From: Stenocarpella maydis
Lineage: Eukaryota; Ascomycota; Sordariomycetes; Diaporthales; Diaporthaceae
Direction of reading: 5' to 3'
DNA length: 13,731 bases
Assembly (NCBI GenBank): GCA_002270565.1
Contig: NQMI01000309.1
Location: 1-13,731, forward strand
How positions within the stretch are numbered: the stretch's first letter is position 1; every line of letters begins with the position of its first letter. The translations under genes were made by a program, and so were the position numbers. The notes beneath the pieces were generated by a model, which was given only the letters and a program-made list of their open reading frames with translations, did not search any database and was not told the origin of the DNA. Below are positions 1-8,227 of this stretch, piece after piece.

Positions 1-2190
1 CTATAAAGAAGTAACTAATATATAATAAGTAGCCTAAATAATACTAAAGAAGATTATATATTAAAGGTTTTACTTTAAGGTTATACTAAAGGGGCTTATT
101 ATAAAGGTATAAGTTATAAGTAGCTTTAAAATAATAAAATAATAAAGAGTTATTTTTATATAAGAAGGAGGGAAGAAGGAATAGATAAAGGAAGAAGGGG
201 GGAAGGGTAAGTTTAGTTATATTTATCTCCCTAGGAATATAGTATTTATATATTACTATTTCAGTATTTAGCTGCTATATCTACCTATTCACTCTGCTTA
301 TATTTACAACCTTTATATATTATAATTATACTTATTTGTTTTATATTAATATTCTAAATTTCTAAATATCTTAAATAACGAAAAGTAGCTTATTTTTAAA
401 ATATAAAATATGGATTCTTATTATGGAATTTTAATATAATATAAATTTTAAAACATATAAAAATAAAAAAAGAATACAATAATTGAAAATATAATCAATA
501 TTAAAAATTAACTATTCTATATAAACCTTAATACTTTTTACCCTTATTATATCTACCCTAACCTCTTTAAATTCATAAAACCAATTATAAATAAGTAATT
601 AAGTATAATTAGCACTAATTAGTGCTAATATTTATTTAATATCTAGCCTTAAGTAGGTACTATAGTAGCCTAAAGTTAATACATTTGCTGAAAAATAGCT
701 ACTTCCTAATACCTTATATTATTAATAGTTTATAATAAATTTTATTCTACGACTAAAATCAGTATTAATTAAGATAAAGTATAATCTTTTATTAGAAAGT
801 ATCTTATTTAAATTAATAATATAGTCCTAGTAATGCTTTTTAAATAATAGAATTGATTAAAAAAAATAACTATATATAGTCAGGATTAATTAATGCTAAC
901 ATTTATTAATTACTTAGCTTTAAGTAAGTGTCATACTTGAAGGGATTTAGGAAAATAGTAAAAGTATATTATCTATTAATATATATAACTTTTAGTAAAC
1001 TATATTCTTTATGTTTTAAACCCTCTCTTTAATATACTTTATTGAGAAATAATATAGTTTTTTAATATTAAGTAACTTTATATTCTTCTAATATATAATA
1101 ACATTTATTGTAAATAATAAAACTTATATAATTCAAATAAAAAAGAAATGCCGTGATGATTTAAATGGTAATATCAGTATATTATATAATAGAATGAAGT
1201 TTGGATTCAAGTTAAAAACTTAAATTTAGTATATACCTATATATATATAGATTTCATAGTTCATATGTCTTACTTGCTAATTAATAAGATTTATTTAAAC
1301 TATTTTATAATATATATGTATATTATAACTACGGTTTAATTAAAGTGTTTATATATCGTTATATACTTAGTATATAATTAATTTTATAATCTATTAAGAA
1401 ATAAATATCTAGCCTTTAATATTTTATAAATAAGTACTTAATATACTACTTCCTAATATATTATATTATAACTTATAATAATGGTATTAAATATTCTTAA
1501 ATTAAATCTGAATATTTTATAAATAATCTTATAAATTAAAGTATATTTATTAATATGCGTAAAAAATAATATTTCTATACTATTAATAGTATAGTTTATT
1601 AAAATGTAGGTTATATTAAAAAATAAGTTAAGTGTTTCTAAATGAAAATATTTATATATACCTTATTAAAACTTTTAAATTAAGCTTAAAATAGGTATAA
1701 CATATAAGGTTTTTATGAAAGTATATAACTTATTAAAATACTAAATTTTAGAATCTTTAATTTTATGTATAATTAATTCTAGGAAAATAGAATTATAACC
1801 GTTTAAATAAAGTATTCATTTTTAACTTATTTAAAAACAATTTCAAAAACGCTTAAATTTATTATTTAGTAAAACTCTTTATATATAAATATTCCTTAAA
1901 AACTTTATTTATTTTATGCTTAGTTTAAGAGTTTTAAGAAGATATATAAGAGTCTTTATGATTTATCAATATAATATACTTTTTACTGAATTATATTATT
2001 TATAAAATAGCAAACTATATTATTATATTATATTATTAACAATTAATATATTAAAGCTTTTTAAAAGGCTTTAAACTTATTAAATATAGTTTATTAGAAC
2101 CTACTATACTTTCTAATATTTAGTAACTTTATATCTTTTTTAATCCATAATAGCATTTAATACATTTAATAAAACTGATGTAATTAGTAA
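1..2190. repeat. A+T-rich, RIP-like degenerate block
   Basis: This stretch is overwhelmingly A and T, rich in TpA, and has stop codons in every frame, with no open frame of useful length. Such blocks in filamentous ascomycetes are usually transposons mutated C-to-T by repeat-induced point mutation. The change to normal composition near 2190 is abrupt. No intact transposon domain, terminal repeat or RNA gene can be read in it. The original element cannot be named from what is left. A naturally A+T-rich spacer is the alternative. Confidence 0.75.
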
Positions 2191-2202
2191 CCCCAAAGCG
2201 GG

Positions 2203-2820
2203 TTATAAATATCTCTGGAAGCTGCTACGCAGAGGCATCACATCCTGTAATGGGCTGTGGCGCGACGCGTCTAGAGCATCGTAGCTATCGTAGGCCACGG
2301 CTACCGATACCAGTGGGAGGTCCATCTTCTGGAGCATCTCTGCCTCGTCGGCGGTGCGGTCATCTAGGTACCAGTGCAGCTTTCCGCCTGTTCCTGCCGA
2401 GTCGGGGCGGTTGAACGTGTACTCCTTGTCGAAAATACCGAGCGAAAAGCCAGAATCCATCTGGCGGCTGACAAGGTAGGGACCACGTTCTTATAGGTCG
2501 TAGCATAGCCCGGTTCTGTCGTCGGAATATATCTTCGGCCAAACCGGCGAGGCAAATGCGGTGCTGTGCATGACAAGCGCGTTGGCCTATCCTGTGTTCT
2601 CGGGGCCAAGACTGCGGATTTCATATCGAAGTGACAGACAAGATTCGGCCGCCATGTTGTAAGTATTTCGATCTGCCGCCAGAACATGAAGCCCGGCGAG
2701 ATGGAACGTGGCTAGGAACTGACCAGGCACCTAACAGATGTGCGAGCCTGCGTTGCCACCGTGATTCATCCTCCGCGGAGCTGCCGCTTTAGCCGCCATC
2801 AGCGTCATGACCGGCCTCCT
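2203..2820 (-). pseudogene. relic of an unrecognised protein-coding gene
   Basis: One minus-strand frame stays protein-like from about 2820 down to a stop at 2203-2205, interrupted by in-frame stops at 2731-2733 (TAG), 2587-2589 (TAG) and 2491-2493 (TAA). The segment between the last two stops (ANALVMHSTAF...SDDRTGLCYDL) and the one after them (ERGPYLVSRQMDSGF...LDASRHSPLQ) continue in phase with no frameshift, so they read as one protein of about 200 residues. TAA and TAG in place of CAA and CAG are what C-to-T mutation gives, which fits a gene on the edge of the RIP-like block to its left. A spliced-out intron starting near the first stop could remove that stop, but not the other two. I do not recognise the family and cannot identify a start. 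Confidence 0.4.
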
Positions 2821-3487
2821 GCTACATGCAGTAAGCAAGCGGAGTGCTACGGTGTCCGGGTCCCCTGCCCTTCTTGTTCGTTCTTTATCTTGTGCAGCGT
2901 GCATGGCTGGAACTCGTGGTGCGCTGTTCAGTGCGAATGACGTCTGAATGACTTGAATTGGGCAAACGCTACGGGAAGTCATCACTACAGCATGCCATAC
3001 TTAGGTAAGCAGCCGTGCTCTACAGATACCATAGACAAGGCTTTTCTGTGTATTGTCACTGCCAAAATTATACGCCTGATTCGAAGGACCATTGTAGTTG
3101 GAATCGGATGTCCGCACCGCCAGAAACTGGGCAGGTAAACATTATTGCTGACACCCTACAACCTACACCTGATACCACATCCACAACACCCATGCTTATA
3201 ACGTCCATACCTGTATCTCCTCCATCCATGTCTATTACGAAGGTATAAAGTAGACATGCAGATTAGATACGTAGTTAGTGTGCCCTCCCTGCTGGCGATA
3301 CTTTCCTGGTGCATATAGCTGTGATGCCAGTTATGTACCGGTGTACCATCCGTTCTGTAGTTGCTGATACCTGATTTTATAAGTACCTACTTAGGTACTT
3401 GTGCGGAGTCATAGTGCTAGCATAGACGGGATTTCGCTTTTTTTATTGCGCGAACAGCTGAAGCTATGAACTGTCACTCGAACGTGA
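2821..3487. other. intergenic, no gene seen
   Basis: Normal-composition sequence between the relic and the 3' end of the UstYa-type gene. Short open frames on both strands show no domain, signal peptide or plausible splice structure. The only distinct element is the inverted repeat at 3381-3400. Confidence 0.5.
3381..3400. repeat. perfect 9-bp inverted repeat, 2-nt spacer
   Basis: AAGTACCTA and TAGGTACTT flank CT. It lies about 90 bp beyond the stop codon of the minus-strand UstYa-type gene, so it would fall in that gene's 3' untranslated or end region. TAGGTACCTA-like motifs are common in ascomycete intergenic DNA, so it may be neutral. A related TAGGTAC motif occurs near 9306. Confidence 0.6.
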
Positions 3488-4377
3488 TCAGTATTTCGCA
3501 TCATTCTTCCACCGCACAAGCCCACAGTCCGGGAACTTGCGCCAGAGTATGGCGTTCAGTTCATGCAGTGGGCGCTGCTCCATCGCGGAGTGAGCGCAGT
3601 GATCGGTGTGGTCCCACTGTGACAAGTACGAGTCAAGAGTATGCAGACCTCTCCTGGAAACGGCAGTGAACAGCCTCCGATTCATCTCCGCGCAGTGGCG
3701 TTGGTGATCTGTGGTTCGTGAGCAAGTATTGTCAAGATCCTGATCCATGGGCAGAACTCACATTCCCACTCCACGAGTACATACTCATGCTCTCCTTTGG
3801 CGACTTCATCCCAGCTGACTTCCTCCGTTCGGTTCGGCTGGAGCCAGAATCTCCAACTCGTGTACTTCTTGAAGTTCTCCTCTGTTTCTTCGTCGTAGCA
3901 CTCCTCGGGGAGCCATGCACCGTATAGCATCCCATAACGACAGCCACGGGCTCTTGCCTCGGCTGCGCTGTGACCGCAGGGATTTATTTGCGAGAACTCC
4001 GCGCTTGGGTCCTTGTAAACTGCCGGGATGACTCCCTCAAAGCCATAACGGTGGTGAGTAATGTCCGTCTGGCATGAGTTGTCGCTGTGCCCTCCATGAA
4101 TATGCTGCCCGCTGGTGTCACTCCCTGGCATGCTGCCGCGAGAGCCACCCCAGAGACCAATTCCGAACCAGTTCAGCAGAAGTACCACCAAGCCTGCGTG
4201 CGCTATCAAGATAAACAACAAGACGAATGATTTCAGGATGAAGTTCAAGTGCCTCCGCCTGGATCGACTTCTGTCAAATCCAGGGGTCTTCTCGTCGTGA
4301 GATAATAATGACTGAACCCCATCATCAGCACTGAAAGACCTCCGGCCTACTGGTGAGTACTCGTCTCTGCCCGCCAT
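3488..4377 (-). CDS. UstYa-family (DUF3328-like) membrane oxidase, two exons
   Basis: The gene is complement(join(3488..3708,3762..4377)), 278 residues. Exon 1 ends GAG-TGG-GAA-T, followed by a 53-bp intron with donor GTGAGT (3761-3756) and acceptor CACAG (to 3709). Splicing restores the frame as VEWE-YHQRHC. Residues 1-47 form a hydrophilic cytosolic tail, 48-70 a single membrane helix, and the rest a lumenal domain. Cysteines 134, 146 and 160 sit in a CGHSAAEARARGC...WLPEEC block that I associate with many fungal proteins of this sort. H207-x-x-H210-C211 and H239-x-x-H242-C243 are the two HxxHC motifs that define UstYa-type proteins. In ustiloxin and related pathways these enzymes oxidatively modify or cyclise peptide cores in the secretory system. 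The gene is divergent from the repeat precursor at 5602, about 1.2 kb apart, which supports a joint role. Family assignment is strong; the exact reaction is inferred. Confidence 0.82.
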
Positions 4378-5601
4378 ATTTTGGATATTATGCGGGAGTT
4401 ATTAGTATGTGTCCACATACAAGTGAGGTAAGGAACAAGCAATGAAGAAGTGAGGATGAAACAGAAGAATCACAGAATTGATCGTCGGAAGAGCACTATG
4501 TCTGTACACGCAGACACTCAATCCATATGAATCCGGAGATATTATATCAACAAGTACCGGAGGAATTACACCGGGGTTGTCGCTTGAGCCGAGCGGAGCC
4601 CGCAATTGGCGATCCTCTTCCCCACGGGGTATCAGAAGGATTCAAAAGGAAGTGCTCTGCATCTGCATTAGTGTTCCATGGAGCATGATTTAACGGACAA
4701 AATACAGTCCCAATTGGTTCCATATTTTGGTCCAACGTGAGAGATGCGGGGAAGTAAATTTGTAAGTATTGTCAAGACAGGCTCGGATGGGCAGTGACAC
4801 GTCAACATCACTTTGATAGGGTCTGAAGCTCCGACTCGGACTTCACGACCTTCTTCCGAGACCCGTAAGCAGTAGCTGTTATTTAGTAACCCCTTGTATG
4901 ACGGCCCACAATGGAAGAATTCATCGCACAAACAGCATCCGTATTGAGCGGTGTGCCGGTCTATTCGACCCGTTACACCACGAGTTAGTGGAAAGCACAG
5001 AAGTGATGAGTTGTGCATGTTCAGTCAGCTGATAGCCTCGGAGGATGGTGCATCAAATCCTTCGGGGACAGGCACATGTGGTTAGCAGGAGCTGTGCCAT
5101 ATCGCATTTCATGAACGGAACCAGAAGTTCAGAAGCGATCATTTGTTGTGACCTGATCGTTGGATGCATAGAAGTGTAGGCATCATGATCCTCACGGAGT
5201 ACAGGCAGTAAGCACTGCATAGCATGGTTTCAGCTAAAAGAGCCATCGTGACAGTGAGTCACCTCACGGATAGCCCGGGGTGAATAACTGCCGGTGTATC
5301 TGTGACGACGCAGAATGCCAAGCGGGTGCTTCGTAGCAGGGATATGTGGAAATGGCGCATTTCCTTGTCAACAAATTGCTGTCGGTACCTCTGTAGACAT
5401 GGGGGTCTGCTTCCGGAAGGCAGGGCCTTGGGGCTATGGCAATTCCTATAACTGTTATAGAAGTTCGTGGGCGCTGTCAGGTCTCCTTTAAAGGAGACAC
5501 TTCAGTCTCAACACCTCGTGCACCTTAACTTCGCCGCATTCCAAGACACACATCGTCTACAACTCCTACTTGTCAGAATATCTAAGCCTCCACTTCTCAC
5601 A
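4378..5601. promoter_or_regulatory. divergent intergenic region between UstYa-type gene and precursor
   Basis: About 1.2 kb separates the two start codons, so the region must hold both promoters. Near the precursor it contains an 18-bp perfect palindrome (5481-5498). CCTCGGAGG at 5036-5044 is a GC-rich near-palindrome of the sort bound by Zn2Cys6 regulators, but so short a match proves nothing. A minus-strand open frame (4668-5018, Cys-rich, about 116 codons) has no recognisable domain and I do not call it a gene. The segment 4764-4794 resembles the intron of the neighbouring UstYa-type gene. Confidence 0.5.
5481..5498. promoter_or_regulatory. perfect 18-bp palindrome upstream of the RiPP precursor
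   Basis: GTCTCCTTTAAAGGAGAC is identical to its reverse complement. It ends about 104 bp before the precursor ATG. The centre TTTAAA could serve as a TATA-like element; the arms GTCTCC/GGAGAC could be half-sites for a dimeric regulator. No other copy was noticed in the window. Function is inferred from symmetry and position only. Confidence 0.5.
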
Positions 5602-5952
5602 ATGAAAGCTTCTCTTACCTCCCTCGTTGCCACTCTCTTGATCGCAACTGCGGTAGCTATCCCAGTTGCTAACGACGATGTCGAGCCGTTCGCGGGTATC
5701 AGGCGGGAAGAGGAGGTTGAGCCTTTTGCCGGCATTAAGCGTGACGACGAAATTGAACCATTTGCTGGCATCAAGCGCGATGATGAGGTAGAGCCTTTCG
5801 CCGGCATCAAACGTGAGGAGGTCGAGCCATTTGCTGGAATCAGGCGTGAGGAGGAGGTTGAGCCCTTTGCAGGCATTAAGCGTGATGACGACGTTGAACC
5901 CTTCGCGGGCATCAAGCGTGATGATGATATCGAGCCCTTTGCAGGCATCTAG
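5602..5952 (+). CDS. Kex2-processed repeat precursor, dikaritin-type RiPP candidate
   Basis: A 116-residue secreted precursor. The frame is open further upstream, but the ATG at 5602 has a good context (CTCACAATGA) and starts a clear signal peptide, residues 1-19 (MKASLTSLVATLLIATAVA), followed by IPVAN. The rest is eight copies of (V/I)EPFAGI, starting at residues 27, 39, 51, 63, 74, 86, 98 and 110, six with V and two (51, 110) with I. Seven dibasic sites separate them: RR at 34-35 and 81-82, KR at 46-47, 58-59, 70-71, 93-94 and 105-106. Each is followed by two or three acidic residues. The last copy ends the protein at the stop, with no basic tail. This is the layout of ustiloxin, asperipin and victorin type precursors: Kex2 cutting, trimming, then oxidative modification by UstYa-type proteins, one of which is encoded divergently next door. 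There is no intron. The core contains Phe but no Tyr, as in victorin. A secreted multi-peptide of another kind (pheromone-like or hydrophobic repellent-like) is the alternative. I do not recognise the mature product. Confidence 0.88.
   Translation: MKASLTSLVATLLIATAVAIPVANDDVEPFAGIRREEEVEPFAGIKRDDEIEPFAGIKRDDEVEPFAGIKREEVEPFAGIRREEEVEPFAGIKRDDDVEPFAGIKRDDDIEPFAGI
5680..5949 (+). repeat. eight in-frame core repeats (36 bp, one of 33 bp)
   Basis: The units encode (V/I)EPFAGI-(K/R)R-acidic spacer. Spacing between cores is 12 residues except between copies 4 and 5, where one acidic residue is missing (11). At DNA level Pro is written CCG, CCT, CCA and CCC, and Ala GCG, GCC, GCT and GCA, in different copies, while the encoded EPFAGI never varies. 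The repeats are therefore old enough to have diverged at silent sites and are held by selection on the peptide. Confidence 0.95.
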
Positions 5953-6531
5953 CCCCAGTGAGCAGAGCCCTTTATATGGAAAATGCGACGTCCACCTATA
6001 TACCCTATTTCCACACTTTCCGGAACATCTACGTCTCAATCTAACTATTCAAATATCAATACCAAGGCTCCATGCTCAAGTCGGCGACTCTAACCTTCGT
6101 TCAAATCAGAGTCATTTGACTGCGCGGGTATCTTGGACATTTTGGATGTATGCATGTGCTTCCGATCAGCAACTATCAACCCTACCCTAGGGTAGCTTCC
6201 AACTCTTGCAATGGATTCATACCAGACGGTCGTTGACCTCAATCATGTCAACTGGATCTTAAAACACTCTTTATGTAAAATCAAGTTTGGCTTCCATGGA
6301 TTATATTTGCTGTGCCCAACTTCACTATATGTATTTCCTCATCCTGAGCTCTTTCTTTTTACAAGATGACATGACCTTCCACTAATATCTGGAGGATATC
6401 CACTGCATTGGTTTCGACCGAGTCGTAAGTTGTTTGCAATCTGTTATGTCAGGTAGTAGAGAAGATGGGAAGGCATGATTTCAATGGATTACAATAAAAT
6501 ATGCCCGTTCCTATCCGAAAAGACCTTACAC
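5953..6531. other. convergent intergenic region, no gene seen
   Basis: This lies between the stop of the precursor (plus) and the stop of the SDR gene (minus), so it should carry two 3' untranslated regions. Short open frames here have no recognisable features. No hairpin or repeat of note was seen. Confidence 0.55.
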
Positions 6532-7527
6532 TTAGGTGTAAATAATTCCTCCGTCTACAATTTGTGTCTGGCCCGTCACGAAATCGCTGTCACTACTGCA
6601 TAGGAAGCTAACCAGCTTCGCAACGTCCGCCGGTACGCTCACCCTCCCCAGCGCGGTGAGCTCAGAGACGTACTTGTCCATCATCGCCCCCTTCTTGACG
6701 TCCCTGCCGCTCTTCTTCGCCAAGCCCTCATCGATAAGCTCCCACATGCCCGTCCCCACAATACCCGGTGCGTAAGCGTTGACGGTGATATTGTGCTCTG
6801 CTAGCTCCATCGCATAAGCTTGTGTAAGTCCCCGGACTGCCCACTTCGATGCGGTATAGTGGGAGAGGAGAGCAAATGCCTTGAAGCCGACGATGGAAGA
6901 TGCACCGATGATCTTGCCTGGGGCGTCGGGCTTGCATGTCCCTTGCCTGATCATCTGTCTGGCTGCTTCGGCGTAGCAGTTTTGAACGCCGTGGACGTTG
7001 ACGGCGAACATGCGTGAGAAGTCCTCGTCAGTCAGGTCTAATACAGCCTTAACTTGAGCGATGCCAGCGTTGGCGACCCTGTGCTTCACTCTCAGCTACG
7101 GGACATCGTTCGGCCCTGGTTTCTGATAGGCGTGAATATGGAACACTCACATCGTGTGAAGAGGGCCCAGTGCTTTAATGCTCTTCTGTATCATGTCTCT
7201 GACATCCCCCCTCTTCGTCACGTCGCCAACCGAAGTGCATGCCTTCCCACCCATCGATTCTATCTCCTTGACGACTTCGTCGCAACCTTCCTCAAGAGCA
7301 GGGATATCGTTGACACACACATTGTACCCATCAGAGGCGAGGCGCAGGGCGATTGCTTTGCCAATGCCCCTGGCTGAACCAGTGATGATAACATTCTTGC
7401 CGTCCACTTTCTTCCGGAGCAGCTCGGCCGGCACAGCTTTGCTGGAAACCCCTAGTCGAGATGTCTGCCTCTGGATACTGGGCTGAATTGCCCTTGCGAT
7501 TGGCGCTGACTTCGTGAGGGCCTGCAT
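6532..7527 (-). CDS. short-chain dehydrogenase/reductase, diacetyl/acetoin reductase type
   Basis: The gene is complement(join(6532..7078,7151..7527)), 307 residues, with a 72-bp intron (donor GTGAGT at 7150, acceptor CACAG ending at 7079). Splicing gives GPLHTM-VANAGI, the expected SDR junction. The nucleotide-binding motif is T49-GSARGI-G56, followed by the structural NAG (129-131). The catalytic tetrad is N153, S187 (in GASSIVG), Y200 and K204 (YTASK). The C-terminal half (YAPGIVGTGMWELIDE, GRVSVPADVAKLVSFL, TGQTQIVDGG) closely follows the (S)-acetoin-forming diacetyl reductase/butanediol dehydrogenase branch, which uses NAD(P)H on small diketones and acyloins. The first roughly 40 residues are extra to that family: rich in Arg, Lys, Ser and Ala with no acidic residue before E35, like a mitochondrial presequence. 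The gene is convergent with the RiPP precursor. A tailoring role there is possible but unsupported. Confidence 0.85.
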
Positions 7528-7540
7528 GGTGTTGGCTGAC

Positions 7541-7557
7541 AGGTGGCTTAGCCACCT
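7541..7557. repeat. 8-bp inverted repeat in the SDR 5' leader
   Basis: AGGTGGCT and AGCCACCT flank one base, 14-30 nt upstream of the SDR ATG. It would form a short strong hairpin in the leader RNA or a symmetrical protein-binding site. Function is unknown. Confidence 0.6.
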
Positions 7558-7617
7558 TAGTATTGAGGTATATCATGCGTGCTTTGAGGCCGGGAAGGTC
7601 TTATTGCTGAATGGTCG

Positions 7618-7624
7618 TTTTATA
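7618..7624 (-). promoter_or_regulatory. TATA box of the SDR gene
   Basis: On the minus strand this reads TATAAAA, about 91 bp before the start codon, a normal distance for a fungal core promoter. The tandem repeats at 7640-7686 and the transposon at 7702 lie directly upstream of it. Confidence 0.5.
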
Positions 7625-7639
7625 GCAAGTTGTTGCCCT

Positions 7640-7686
7640 CCCCGCAATCATGAACGTCCCCGCAATCATGAACGTCCCCGCAATCA
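7640..7686. repeat. 18-bp tandem repeat, about 2.6 copies, SDR promoter
   Basis: The unit CCCCGCAATCATGAACGT begins at 7640, 7658 and 7676; the last copy is cut off as the sequence continues toward the transposon. The copies are identical. They sit just upstream of the SDR TATA box, where repeated activator sites would be expected. They may equally be a recent slippage product. Confidence 0.8.
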
Positions 7687-7692
7687 ATGGTC

Positions 7693-7701
7693 CACTGGTT
7701 C
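7693..7701. repeat. target-site duplication, left copy
   Basis: CACTGGTTC borders the left terminal inverted repeat and recurs exactly, in the same orientation, at 8894-8902. A 9-bp duplication is the usual size for Mutator-like elements. Confidence 0.65.
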
Positions 7702-7776
7702 TAGTCAATGGTACGCCCACCTAGCTTTTTCCGTACGCCCACCCAAGGATTTGCGTGCACCCACCCAGAGCTACAA

Positions 7777-8220
7777 AAAGCTATGCGTGCAGCCCTATAC
7801 AAAATTTAGTACCTTTTTAAAAAAAAGTTCCTTCCGCCCACCCAGAACTCCTGCTATAGCTCTTAAATATCCCTGCTCTACCCCTCCTTTAAGAGGGCCC
7901 CTCCCTCCGTCCCTTCCACCTTCAAAGGGCCCCTTCCTCCTAAGGGCCCCTTCCCCCTAAGGGCCCCTTTCTCTTAAAAGCTTCTTCCTTTAGAAGACCT
8001 TTCTTTTTAAATAGCCCCTCTCTTCAAAGGGCCCTTAGGAGAAAGGGGCCCTTAAGAGGAAGGAAAGGGCCTCTCTAAAAGGAAATATAAAGGAGGGCTA
8101 TCCCTAGCTATAGCAGGGATATTAGAGAGCTATAGTAGGGGTTCTAGGTAGACGGAAGGAATTTTTTTTTTTTAAAAAAAAAAGGTACTAAATTTTGTAT
8201 AGGGCTGCACGTATAGCTTT
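7777..8220. repeat. large internal hairpin A of the transposon
   Basis: The left arm (about 7777-7885, AAAGCTATGCGTGCAGCC...ACAAAATTTAGTACC) matches the reverse complement of about 8086-8220 with scattered changes, including a longer A/T run on the right. The loop contains several copies of a short palindrome-like AAGGGCCCCTT motif. Together it could fold into a long stem. Confidence 0.8.
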
Positions 8221-8227
8221 ATGTATG

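Noticed and set aside
2740..3248. Short plus-strand frames
   Set aside because: No start context, domain or splice signals; the first overlaps the relic read on the minus strand.
4402..4735. Overlapping short frames on both strands upstream of the UstYa-type gene
   Set aside because: No recognisable composition or motif; expected by chance in a promoter region.
4668..5018. Cys-rich minus-strand frame as a second cluster gene
   Set aside because: No signal peptide, domain or HxxHC motif visible; overlaps an intron-like repeat. Kept only as part of a finding about a possible duplicated fragment.
5467..5601. Longer precursor start upstream of 5602
   Set aside because: The upstream extension would bury the clear signal peptide inside the protein; the ATG at 5602 has the better context and begins directly with the signal sequence.
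5680..5949. CRISPR-like or minisatellite reading of the regular 36-bp units
   Set aside because: Units are in-frame coding repeats with silent divergence and no unique spacers, in a eukaryotic setting.
5508..6039. Long minus-strand frames opposite the precursor
   Set aside because: They mirror the repeats in other frames (Ser- and Ala/Gly-rich periodic strings) and have no start, domain or splice support.
7514..7960. Open frame running from the SDR leader into the transposon, and its mirror at 8588-8932 (minus)
   Set aside because: The two predicted proteins resemble each other only because they read the two terminal inverted repeats; the rest is low-complexity Pro/Arg.
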